The notes beneath the pieces are model-generated. The model had not been told where the DNA came from, ran no database searches, and worked only from the letters and a program-made list of their open reading frames with translations. 64,000 nt of DNA from Pseudomonadota bacterium. GTDB lineage: Bacteria > Desulfobacterota > Binatia > Binatales > Binataceae. How positions within the stretch are numbered: position 1 is the stretch's first letter; every line of letters begins with the position of its first letter. The position numbers were made by a program, and so were the translations under genes. The stretch lies in assembly GCA_021323945.1 (NCBI GenBank), contig JAJPKA010000020.1, positions 682,001-746,000 of the forward strand, read 5' to 3'. Below are positions 1-8,197 of this stretch, one piece after another.

Positions 1-383
1 CCAATCTTTTCTGCGATTATATGGTAAGCGACGAAAGGAGCATGATTGGTGCCCAAACGAGCGAATAGATTCGATGGTCACGGGTTAGAAGAGAGCAAAG
101 TTGCCTATCTGCATGTCGCAGTTCCGCACCACAGATGAGACTATCCTGTTTGGGGGGTGGGAGCGCTGGATGCGATCTCCGTTTCAATTCGGCTGGGCTA
201 TTGCCGCGGGCGCCGGGGGGAGGCAACAATGCAGCGTGGCCAGGCCGGGTTGCAGACGCTGTTTAGCACGACCGTTTTTTGGAGATGCGAACAGAGTAGG
301 GCTCCGCGCTTGGCGCTGATGCTGGTATAGGAAACTAATCTAAGAGTTGAGCAACGCCACGTCGCTTCGGGAGGTGCCAGTAC
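1..383. other. Intergenic, no supported gene
   Basis: I see no convincing gene. Short open frames on both strands lack recognisable motifs and good ribosome sites. A G-rich stretch near 205-235 and a CAGGCCGGG word near 241 occur here; the latter resembles part of the hairpin at 22128-22157. The segment presumably holds the promoter for the plus-strand gene starting at 384, but no clear -35/-10 pair is visible. Confidence 0.4.
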
Positions 384-1292
384 TTGCGGATTATCTTAAT
401 AGGCCAGGCAGCATTCGCGGCTAGGGCGCTCGAGGTCATTCAAGCCCGTGGCGACCAGATTGTTCATGTGTTTGCTCCGCCCGATCCCCCCGCTGGGCGT
501 ACCGACCCGTTGAAGACGAAAGCACTGGAGATGGGGCTGCCCTTGAGCCAGCCTCCAAATTTTCGGTCAGATGCGGTCTATGAGCAGATCAAGCGTCTCG
601 ATGCCGACCTGACAGTCATGGCGTTCGTGACCATGATCGTGCCGGAACGGATCCTGTATGCTCCGCGCTATCACTCGATCTGCTTCCATCCCTCATTGTT
701 GCCGCGTCATCGAGGTGGTAGCGCGATAGCCTGGACCTTGATCCAAGGCGATCAGGAAACTGGGGTGACCTGGTTCTGGCCCGACAAAGGGATCGATACG
801 GGCCCGATCCTGGTCCAGCGGCGGGCACCTATCGGGCCCAATGATACAACTGGTTCATTGTACTTCAACACACTTTTCCCTCTGGGAATCGAGACCCTGC
901 GAGATGCACTGGCCCTGATTGAGAGCGGTAATCCGCCGCGCATAGCGCAAGACGAGAGCCTTGCCACTTATGAGCCGATTTGTCGTGATGAGCACGCACG
1001 GGTCGATTTCACGAAAAGCGGATCTGAGGTGCACAACCTCATTCGAGGTTGTGACCCTCAGCCGGGAGCTTATGCGTTTTTTGGGAGCCGTCGGCTGCGC
1101 CTGTACGAGCCCCGTATCGCTGAACCAGCGCCGGGTAGCCCGGGCACGATCATTTCGGTCGACGCCAGCGGAATGAAGATCGCGCTTCGCGGCGCGAGCG
1201 TTGTGATCCACCGGGTGCGATTAGAACCAGCACGTGACAAGGTTGTTCCGACCGAGTTGCGCGACCTCCGGCCAGGAGCTGTCCTTGAGTAG
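384..1292 (+). CDS. Formyltransferase-domain protein, ALDH1L/10-formyl-THF hydrolase-like
   Basis: A 302-residue stand-alone protein of the methionyl-tRNA formyltransferase superfamily. The N-terminal Rossmann half carries the folate-site signature HPSLLPRHRGG at residues 102-112, and a C-terminal Fmt-C-like half follows. The run FWPDKGIDTGPILVQ resembles the N-terminal hydrolase domain of 10-formyltetrahydrofolate dehydrogenase (ALDH1L) more than true Fmt. His102 and Asp138 are 36 residues apart, as in that family. The Asn found two residues before the His in Fmt is Cys100 here, so initiator-tRNA formylation is unlikely. Inferred role: moving or hydrolysing a formyl group from 10-formyl-THF. 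It starts at TTG with a strong GGAGGTG about 8 nt upstream. It ends 36 bp from a convergent SDR gene. Confidence 0.8.
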   Translation: MRIILIGQAAFAARALEVIQARGDQIVHVFAPPDPPAGRTDPLKTKALEMGLPLSQPPNFRSDAVYEQIKRLDADLTVMAFVTMIVPERILYAPRYHSICFHPSLLPRHRGGSAIAWTLIQGDQETGVTWFWPDKGIDTGPILVQRRAPIGPNDTTGSLYFNTLFPLGIETLRDALALIESGNPPRIAQDESLATYEPICRDEHARVDFTKSGSEVHNLIRGCDPQPGAYAFFGSRRLRLYEPRIAEPAPGSPGTIISVDASGMKIALRGASVVIHRVRLEPARDKVVPTELRDLRPGAVLE

Positions 1293-1328
1293 CCTCGTGT
1301 CTAACTAGCAGCCAGAGTAGGATCGAAA

Positions 1329-2111
1329 TCACAAAGGATGTCCCATCAGGCCGGTATGCGCGGTTACACCGCCGTCCACGACCACTGCGCTGCCGGTCAT
1401 GAAGGAGGCATCGTCCGAGGCCAGGAACAAAACGACCTTCGCGATTTCCTCAGGCCTGCCAAGCCGACCCATTGGGTGGCATTCTTCGGCACGGCGCCGG
1501 GCTCGTTGCGGATCGCGGGATCGTGCGATCAAGCCGTTTAGAACGGCTGGTGTCGCGATCACACCCGGGCAGACAGCATTGACCCGGATGTTCTTGCGAG
1601 CATATTCAATTGCGGCCGCCCGCGTCAGATTGATAACCCCGGCTTTGGCTGCATTGTAGGCGCCCGCCCCATAGTCGCCACCGAGACCGGAGATGGAGGC
1701 GGTATTGACAATGACGCCGCCTCCCTGAGCCACCATTTGTGGCAGGGCGAAGCGCATTCCATAGAAAACGCCCGAGAGTGTGACCGAGAGGGTTTTTTGC
1801 CAGCCGTCTATCGGCGTTTCACCGATCGGACCGAAAGTTGAGGCAAACGCATTGTTAAATAGCACATCGAGGCGGCGAAAATGATCGACCGCGCTCTTGA
1901 TGAGATTCTCCACATCCGCAGGATTGCCCACGTCGGCCTGGTGGAATATTGCGGCCGCTCCAATCTCGCTGGCGACCCGATTACCAGCGCGATCGTCGAT
2001 GTCGGCGATAATGACCCGTGCACCTTCGGCAGCAAACAGCTTAGCCGTGGCCTCGCCTATCCCGGAGCCTCCGCCTGTGACAATCGCTATCTTGGCGTCA
2101 AGTTTTCCCAT
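1329..2111 (-). CDS. SDR family NAD(P)-dependent oxidoreductase
   Basis: A classical short-chain dehydrogenase/reductase of 260 residues, probably cytosolic and using NAD(P)(H) on a hydroxyl or keto substrate. The cofactor glycine motif TGGGSGIG is at 12-19. The NNAG motif reads NNAF at 86-89. The catalytic set Ser139, Tyr152 and Lys156 (YNAAK) is complete. An acidic IADIDD after the second strand favours NAD over NADP. The length is typical. ATG start with an AAAGG-like ribosome site about 10 nt upstream. It lies divergent from the quinone-reductase-like gene at 2287, and the pair may share a control region at 2112-2286. The substrate cannot be told from sequence. Confidence 0.92.
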   Translation of the reverse strand: MGKLDAKIAIVTGGGSGIGEATAKLFAAEGARVIIADIDDRAGNRVASEIGAAAIFHQADVGNPADVENLIKSAVDHFRRLDVLFNNAFASTFGPIGETPIDGWQKTLSVTLSGVFYGMRFALPQMVAQGGGVIVNTASISGLGGDYGAGAYNAAKAGVINLTRAAAIEYARKNIRVNAVCPGVIATPAVLNGLIARSRDPQRARRRAEECHPMGRLGRPEEIAKVVLFLASDDASFMTGSAVVVDGGVTAHTGLMGHPL

Positions 2112-2286
2112 TTTGCTTTCAAACCTTTCGTTGACTATTTCCTATGAGCGAGGTTGTGGGTCGTAAAGCCCTCGCAGAACTGCAAGCTTTCCGGATCTTA
2201 CGGTCGCTTGCCACACTTTTATATCGCGATTGAAAAGTTGTCGCACCATTTTGGATAATTCACCGGCGCTGAAAGAGGACTCTTCA

Positions 2287-3255
2287 ATGAAAGCGATTCA
2301 GTTCGATCGGATCGGTGGTCCGGAGGTGATGTATTACACCGATGTTCCCAGGCCCGAGGTGCGACCTGGAACCGTACTGATCCGCAATCAGGCCATCGCA
2401 GTGAACTTCGGCGACTTGTTCTTCACCCGTAACGAGTACCTGGTTAAGCCGCGGCTTCCCGATACACCTGGCATGGAAGCAGCGGGCGTAATTGACGCTG
2501 TCGCACCTGACGTGAGCCATCTCAAACCCGGCACCAGGGTGGCTTATATCGGCATGGGTTCCTACGCTGAATACACTTTGATTAAGGCAGGCCGCGTAAT
2601 GGTTTTGCCTGAATATCTTTCATTCGAGGAGGGCGCAGCGTTCCCGATCGCAGTCCTGACCGCCTGGCACACTCTTCACACCTGCCATCATTTAACACCC
2701 GGCCAGACGGTAATTGTTCATTCGGCTGCTGGCGGAGTTGGAATTGCTGCGGTACAGATTGCCAAAGCTTACGGTGCACGGGTCTTCGGCACCGTCTCGA
2801 AGGACAGCAAAAAATCTATCGTTCGTGATTTCGGAGCCGACGAAGTTATCAATTATGAGACCGACGATTTTGCCGCGACGGCGCTGCGGCTCACCGACGG
2901 GCGCGGAGTCGATTTGATTCTTGACGCGGTCGGCAAGCCGACCTTCGAAAAGGGACTGAGCTGCCTGGCACCTTTTGGTCACCTGGTGCTGTATGGCCGA
3001 GCAGGCGGCGCTCCCGAGCGACTCGATCCTCTTCGACTGTTCAGCAAGGGACTCAAGGTGAGCGGTTTTGCAGTACCAATGGTTTACAGCATGAGTGAAA
3101 TCCATCAACGGGCGGTCGCCGACGTGTTCCGCCTTTCGCGCGAGGGAAAACTCCGAATCCCTGTCGGGAAAAAGTTCCCATTGTCAGAGGCCGCCGAGGC
3201 ACATCGTTACCTGCTCTCGCGCGAATCCACTGGCAAGCTCTTGTTGATCCCGTGA
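2287..3255 (+). CDS. Quinone oxidoreductase-like MDR protein
   Basis: A zinc-independent medium-chain dehydrogenase/reductase of the QOR type, 322 residues. A GroES-like domain fills roughly 1-125. The Rossmann domain carries AAGGVG at residues 147-152, inside the typical VHSAAGGVG stretch. There is no structural-zinc cysteine set, as expected for QOR. The likely activity is NADPH-dependent reduction of quinones or enones. The frame is open back to 2230, but ATG at 2287 has AGAGGA 7 nt upstream and begins with MKAIQF, as family members do. It is divergent from the SDR gene. The substrate is unknown. Confidence 0.9.
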   Translation: MKAIQFDRIGGPEVMYYTDVPRPEVRPGTVLIRNQAIAVNFGDLFFTRNEYLVKPRLPDTPGMEAAGVIDAVAPDVSHLKPGTRVAYIGMGSYAEYTLIKAGRVMVLPEYLSFEEGAAFPIAVLTAWHTLHTCHHLTPGQTVIVHSAAGGVGIAAVQIAKAYGARVFGTVSKDSKKSIVRDFGADEVINYETDDFAATALRLTDGRGVDLILDAVGKPTFEKGLSCLAPFGHLVLYGRAGGAPERLDPLRLFSKGLKVSGFAVPMVYSMSEIHQRAVADVFRLSREGKLRIPVGKKFPLSEAAEAHRYLLSRESTGKLLLIP

Positions 3256-3564
3256 ACCATTGGCAGGACATTGAGTTTGCTCCTTACCGCCACTCACGCT
3301 TCCCAATTCGAACTGACCGTCTGCATTCCCAGATGATTTGGCGATCGGGTCAGCATGGCGGTTGATAACTTAATTTCTGATTTCTGACTAACTGTTAAAC
3401 CTGATTTTTCCAGCTCTGGGCTTTTGCAAATCAACTTGCAGGCCAGTTGAGCGCGTGACAGGCGGCCCCCGGTTTTCGTACGATCGTCAAGCGGATCGGG
3501 CCTGTGATGTTCGAGTCCAAGGAGGGGTGAGCGACTCATATTCCCGGACGGAGGAGCTGACGCA
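3256..3564. other. Intergenic between QOR-like and SnoaL-like genes
   Basis: About 309 bp with no supported gene; minus-strand open frames here are shadows. An AT-rich patch lies near 3362-3412. The segment ends in a very good ribosome site, GGAGGAG, about 8 nt before the ATG at 3565. It probably contains the promoter of the plus-strand catabolic block 3565-6350, though I cannot place -35/-10 boxes with confidence. Confidence 0.4.
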
Positions 3565-3960
3565 ATGAGCACAAGCGAAAACAAAAAGCTGGTACAGGAA
3601 GCCTTTGCGGCTTGGGCGCGAGGTGACGGCAACGCGGTATTCAATCTACTCGCGGACGACGTACGTTGGACGGTCATAGGAAGCACCCCCGTGTCGCGGA
3701 CCTATCTGAGTAAGCGCGAGTTCTTCGATGGAGCGGTAAAACCGCTGAGCGAGAAGATCTCGGGCGCCATTCAGCCCACTGTCCGCGAGGTTTACGCGGA
3801 TGGTGACAGCGTGATCGTGCAATGGGACGGGCGCGCCACGGGCAAGAATGGCACTTTGTACAATCAGACCTACTGCTGGGTGATGCGGTTGCAGGGGGGA
3901 AAAGTACGCGAGGGCACTGCCTACCTGGATACCGAATTGATTTCGCAACTGTGGAAATGA
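3565..3960 (+). CDS. SnoaL-like/NTF2-fold protein
   Basis: A 131-residue NTF2-fold protein of the SnoaL-like type. The N-terminal helix pattern NKKLVQEAFAAWARGDGNAV leads into a cone-forming beta sheet with DDVRWTVIG, and the pattern VQWDGRATGKNG follows later. Such proteins include ketosteroid isomerase-like enzymes and small-molecule hydrolases, so the fold does not fix a reaction. GGAGGAG precedes the ATG by about 8 nt. It sits 36 bp upstream of an amidohydrolase on the same strand, which suggests a shared transcript and a shared catabolic pathway. It is likely cytosolic, as no signal peptide is visible. Confidence 0.82.
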   Translation: MSTSENKKLVQEAFAAWARGDGNAVFNLLADDVRWTVIGSTPVSRTYLSKREFFDGAVKPLSEKISGAIQPTVREVYADGDSVIVQWDGRATGKNGTLYNQTYCWVMRLQGGKVREGTAYLDTELISQLWK

Positions 3961-3996
3961 GGCAACGGTTTTCAACCAGGCCCTCGGAGAACGCTT

Positions 3997-5436
3997 ATGT
4001 CGAACAACCAATCCTTGCGCGCTAACGAACTGCGTGCCCGACTGAACCACCCGGTAATCGATTCCGATGGTCATTGGGTGGAGTTCGGACCGCAGCTAAC
4101 TGACTACCTGAAGCGAGTCGGTGGGAGTAGGGCTCTTGAAGGCTTCAAGTCAAGACCGACGGAAGTCTGGCATCTCACGATTCCCTTGGCAGAAAGACGC
4201 GAACGCCGCCTCGACCAACCGGTCTGGTGGGGAACACCGACGCGCAATACGCTCGACCGTGCCACTGCGATGCTGCCGCGGCTGCTTTACCAGCGGCTTG
4301 ACGAGCTGGGTTTCGATTTTGTCGTCCTGTATCCCTCCGCTGGCTTGCGCACGCCCTTTATTGCCGACGCGGAACTGCGTCAGCTTACCTGTCGGGCTTT
4401 CAACACATTTTCGGCCGAGCTTTTTGCTGAATACAAGGATCGGCTTACGCCGGCAGCGGTTATTCCGATGCATACTCCTCGGGAGGCAATCGAAGAGCTT
4501 GAATACGCGGTTCGGGAGCTCGGACTGAAGGTCGCCATGATGGCGAGTCTGATCCGACGGCCGATCCGTTCGAGCCGGCCCAATCCGCGCTACAACGAGT
4601 GGTTGGACGTGCTGGCTCTGGACAGTGAATTTGATTACGACCCGGTATGGAGGAAATGCGTGGAACTGGGTATCGCCCCGACCTTTCATTCGGTTTCCAA
4701 GGGAGTTGGCACGCGGGTGTCACCCTCCAACGCTGTCTACAATCATATCGGGCATTTTGGGGTTGCCGGCGAAGCAGTCTGCAAAGCGCTGTTTTTGGGT
4801 GGAGTGACTCGGCGCTTTCCCAATTTGCAGTTTGCCTTTCTGGAAGGGGGAGTAGGATGGGCGTGTATGCTCTATAGTGACCTGATCGGGCACTGGAAGA
4901 AGCGCAACCCACTCGCGCTCGCCGAGATTGATCCGGCTAACCTCGACCGCGAGGGGCTGATCAGGCTGTTCCAGCAATATGGCACGAAAGGGGCCGCAGA
5001 GCACGCAGACTACTTGCGTGACGAGCCGCGCGAACCATCTCCCCGAACCGCTGACCCTGATATATCGCTCGACGACTTCGCCGCATGCGGAATTGAGCAT
5101 CCCGAAGATATCCGCGAGCTGTTCGTGCCCCATTTTTACTTTGGTTGTGAAGCCGACGATCCTGTCAATGCCTGGGCTTTTTATCCCAACGTGAACCCTT
5201 TCGCTGCGCGCCTCCGGGCAGTGTTCGGCTCTGATATCGGCCATTTCGATGTGCCGGACATGACTCAGGTGCTGCCGGAAGCCTACGAGCTGGTGGAACA
5301 AGAGCTGATTGATGAAGCCGACTTTAGAGATTTCGTATTCACCAACCCCATTCGTCTCTGGGCGGGAAGCAACAGGGAATTTTTTCGTGGAACAGCGATC
5401 GAGGTCGAGGCAGCGAAGGTTTTGAACAGTGTCTAA
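3997..5436 (+). CDS. Amidohydrolase family protein (Amidohydro_2 type)
   Basis: A metal-dependent TIM-barrel hydrolase of 479 residues, related to the amidohydrolase-2/ACMS decarboxylase group. The first-strand metal motif reads D24-G-H26. Later pieces include a His-containing strand FHSVSKG, the glycine-rich LEGGVGWA after strand six, and FGSDIGHFD, where SD supplies the expected barrel-end metal Asp. Members cleave or decarboxylate aromatic and related acids. It lies between the SnoaL-like and crotonase genes on one strand, with 95 bp to the latter. The three may act in one degradation route. The substrate is not inferable from sequence. Confidence 0.87.
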   Translation: MSNNQSLRANELRARLNHPVIDSDGHWVEFGPQLTDYLKRVGGSRALEGFKSRPTEVWHLTIPLAERRERRLDQPVWWGTPTRNTLDRATAMLPRLLYQRLDELGFDFVVLYPSAGLRTPFIADAELRQLTCRAFNTFSAELFAEYKDRLTPAAVIPMHTPREAIEELEYAVRELGLKVAMMASLIRRPIRSSRPNPRYNEWLDVLALDSEFDYDPVWRKCVELGIAPTFHSVSKGVGTRVSPSNAVYNHIGHFGVAGEAVCKALFLGGVTRRFPNLQFAFLEGGVGWACMLYSDLIGHWKKRNPLALAEIDPANLDREGLIRLFQQYGTKGAAEHADYLRDEPREPSPRTADPDISLDDFAACGIEHPEDIRELFVPHFYFGCEADDPVNAWAFYPNVNPFAARLRAVFGSDIGHFDVPDMTQVLPEAYELVEQELIDEADFRDFVFTNPIRLWAGSNREFFRGTAIEVEAAKVLNSV

Positions 5437-5531
5437 GGACGAAGCGACGTTTCCCTGCCTCAGCCTGCGAACGATCGTAGCTACTGCGCCCGGTAATCGG
5501 ACGACTGCAGCTCCGTAGTGGAGAAGACATC

Positions 5532-6350
5532 GTGGCTTTCACTCATCTGTTGGTGGAAAAGATCGATCGGATCGGTCGAATTACGCTCAACCGGCCGCGT
5601 TACCGCAACGCCCAATCGACCATTTTGTTGCAAGAGCTTGATCAGGCCTTCGAACAAGCGGCCGCCGATGACGATATCAAGGTTGTGATTCTGGCCGGCG
5701 CTGGCGAACATTTTTCGGCTGGGCACGATCTTGGCACCCCCGAGGAGCGCGAGAATCCCGAAAGCTATCTCAACACGAAAGGTTTGAAGAACAGGCACAT
5801 AGGCTCGTGGCGGTTATTTTTGGACAACACCCTTCGCTGGCGCGACCTACCCAAACCAACTATCGCGCAAGTTCAGGGCTACTGCATTTTTGGCGGCTAC
5901 ATGTTTGCCTCGGCGATGGATCTGATTGTGGCCTCTGAAGATGCCAAGTTTCTTCCCTCGCTTACCCAGTACTTCTCCGCACCGTGGGATATCGGGATCC
6001 GCAAGGCCAAGGAAATTCTGTTCCAGAGCAGATTTATCGAGGCGCCGGAAGCGTTCAAACTCGGCCTGGTAAATCTGGTGGTACCGCGTGCCGAGCTCGA
6101 GAATGAAACACTCAAGCTGGCCAATCAGATCGCGGAAACCGACGCATTTACGTTGCGCATGATGAAGTTTGCTATCAACCTGGCGCAGGACGAAATGGGT
6201 TTTCGGAACGCCGTACGAAACGCCCATTCACATCATTTTCTCACTCGTGTCCAGGAGTACAGTCAGCGCGATGCGGGTGCAGCGACTCCACCAAAGCGCT
6301 TGCCGGGAGTTGAGCAAGCTTTGAGAAAAAGCCGAGCCACCAGTAGATGA
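5532..6350 (+). CDS. Crotonase-fold protein lacking both catalytic Glu
   Basis: An enoyl-CoA hydratase/isomerase superfamily protein of 272 residues. The first oxyanion-hole segment GEHFSAGHDL is at about 58-67 and the second, GYCIFGGYMF, at about 116-125, so CoA-thioester binding looks intact. When aligned to rat crotonase, the Glu144 position is Met124 and the Glu164 position falls at Ser143/Leu144. Ordinary hydration chemistry is therefore doubtful. It could be an isomerase, hydrolase or ligand-binding relative. GTG start with GGAG about 8-9 nt upstream. It closes the plus-strand block with the amidohydrolase and SnoaL-like genes and is convergent with the amidase. Confidence 0.85.
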   Translation: MAFTHLLVEKIDRIGRITLNRPRYRNAQSTILLQELDQAFEQAAADDDIKVVILAGAGEHFSAGHDLGTPEERENPESYLNTKGLKNRHIGSWRLFLDNTLRWRDLPKPTIAQVQGYCIFGGYMFASAMDLIVASEDAKFLPSLTQYFSAPWDIGIRKAKEILFQSRFIEAPEAFKLGLVNLVVPRAELENETLKLANQIAETDAFTLRMMKFAINLAQDEMGFRNAVRNAHSHHFLTRVQEYSQRDAGAATPPKRLPGVEQALRKSRATSR

Positions 6351-6380
6351 GAGGCCGGCCCTCCGGTCCAATGTCTGGTT

Positions 6381-7778
6381 CTATCCCGGGGGCCGCTGCA
6401 TGTGCCACTCGGTGGCGCGCTGGTACGCTGCGCCAGTGCGAATCAAGATGGCTTCAGCGAACAGACCGCCAACCAGCTGCAGGCTCGGAGGCGGCCCACT
6501 TTCAGCTGGGCCGCACGGCAGTGAGAGAGTTGGATTGCGACTCAGGTTGAACGGGGCCGTGAATGTGAGCAGCGGGTTGGGCTCCTTGAGCAATCTGCCG
6601 TCAGACGGGATCGCGTCGTTGGGCAGAGCAATCGAAGGCATCGTCGGACAAGCGATGACGTCGACCTGCTGAAATAGTTGTTGCAATCGGTTAGCGAAAC
6701 GCTCACGCACCATGTGAGCATTCGCGTAATCCTGGCCGCGAATCGACGCGCCGAGTTCCAGAAATGAACGAAACCCGGGCCCATAATCGTCTGCCCTCGA
6801 GGGGTATGTGGTAGCGTGTGCGGCGGCGGCTTCGGATGCACACAGCATTGTCCACGCACTTAGACATGGTTCCACGTCTGGAACCTCAACCTTGAGTATG
6901 CGTGCTCCGACCCGTTCGAGAGCGCTAATCGCTTTACCGACAGCTGTCGCAACAGGATCGGAGGCTCGCCCCACGTATCTCTCGTCAAATCCGACGCGAA
7001 GTCCATCAGCCCCTGCTTCTATCGCGGTTGCGTAGTCATCCACCGGTGCGTGGTTTGAAGTATCATCAAGTTCATCACGTCCCGCGATTACCCCAAGGAC
7101 CAGGGCGGCATCGCCGACGCTACGCGTCATGGGGCCGATATGGTCCAGCGATTCGCCCAAAGGAAAAACTCCGTGGCGACTCACGCGCCCCCAGGTAGGC
7201 TTGAGGCCGACGATGCCATTTGCCGCGGCCGGAAACCGAATCGAGCCGCCCGTGTCGGTGCCGATGGCGGCAAAGCAGAGGCCCGCGGCGATGGCAACGC
7301 CCGACCCGCTGGAGGAGGCTCCGGGCCAAAGCTCGCGATTCCAGGGATTTCGTGGACCGGGAATTTCTGGATGATACCAACCCATCGCGAATTCCGTCAG
7401 ATGCAGTTTGCCTAATAACACCGCACCAGCGGCGTCTAAGCGATCGATGATCGTGGCATTTGAATCGGGCCGCCAATTGCGCAGAAGCTTGCTTGCGCAA
7501 GTCGTTGGAACCCCCTTGGTCCAGCACAAATCCTTCACTGCGACTGGAACGCCATGAAGCGGCCCGCGCCAGTTCCCTGCGGCGATTTCCTTGTCAGCAG
7601 TTGCGGCTTGACGCAGAGCCGAATCCTCCAACACGGTTAGGTAGGCGCGCAAGGTGGGATTTAGTTCACGGATACGATCGAGCATCGCGTGGGTAACCTC
7701 AACCGAAGTGACTTCACGCTTGCGCAACCGCGTTGAAAGTTCGACCAAAGAAAGAAACGCTAGTGTCGAGATTGCCAT
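6381..7778 (-). CDS. Amidase signature family enzyme (GatA-like)
   Basis: A 465-residue amidase signature hydrolase acting on a carboxamide. The Ser-cisSer-Lys triad elements are visible: Lys in VAVKDL, the serine-rich GASSSGSG loop, and the nucleophile Ser in GTDTGGSIRFPA. No gatB or gatC lies nearby, so it is probably a stand-alone catabolic amidase, not the tRNA-dependent amidotransferase subunit. The frame is open to 7868, but the ATG at 7778 follows a GGGGAGAG site and its N-terminus fits the family. It is convergent with the crotonase gene. The substrate is unknown. Confidence 0.9.
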   Translation of the reverse strand: MAISTLAFLSLVELSTRLRKREVTSVEVTHAMLDRIRELNPTLRAYLTVLEDSALRQAATADKEIAAGNWRGPLHGVPVAVKDLCWTKGVPTTCASKLLRNWRPDSNATIIDRLDAAGAVLLGKLHLTEFAMGWYHPEIPGPRNPWNRELWPGASSSGSGVAIAAGLCFAAIGTDTGGSIRFPAAANGIVGLKPTWGRVSRHGVFPLGESLDHIGPMTRSVGDAALVLGVIAGRDELDDTSNHAPVDDYATAIEAGADGLRVGFDERYVGRASDPVATAVGKAISALERVGARILKVEVPDVEPCLSAWTMLCASEAAAAHATTYPSRADDYGPGFRSFLELGASIRGQDYANAHMVRERFANRLQQLFQQVDVIACPTMPSIALPNDAIPSDGRLLKEPNPLLTFTAPFNLSRNPTLSLPCGPAESGPPPSLQLVGGLFAEAILIRTGAAYQRATEWHMQRPPG

Positions 7779-8197
7779 GAATCTCTCCCCGCTGCCTCTT
7801 TGCTCACTAACGAATCGAATGCAACTTCTCCAGCGACTTCTATAACAATAAGGCCGTCGAGTCTGCACGAGATCGTTGCCATCATATTTCCCAGATCTGC
7901 GGTGTCGGTCGAATTCGAAGCGTGGAAGCGTGGTAACTATCGCTTACCTGTTGAATCTGGTACTGGAAATCATCGGGCAGCGAACAACCTTGCGCGCCGG
8001 CAATCGATGGAAGGCGGAGGATTGCAGCCGGTCGAACCTGAGGCCGGGGGCATCTTTGCGGTTCTGTTCCCAGCTAGTTGCGTCCTGAGTTCGCACGGTC
8101 CGATTGCCTCAACACAAGCCACGCAAATAGGTTTTCGCGCCGCTTCAACGAACCGAACGCTTCTTATGCGAGCCGTCAAAAGCAGCCCAACGATACA
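7779..8197. other. Intergenic upstream of amidase
   Basis: About 419 bp between the amidase start and the end of the VWA-FHA gene, both on the minus strand. Overlapping open frames on the plus strand have no family resemblance and poor ribosome sites, so I treat them as noise. The right part could terminate the VWA-FHA transcript and the left part could hold the amidase promoter. No clear hairpin with a U run is visible. Confidence 0.4.
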
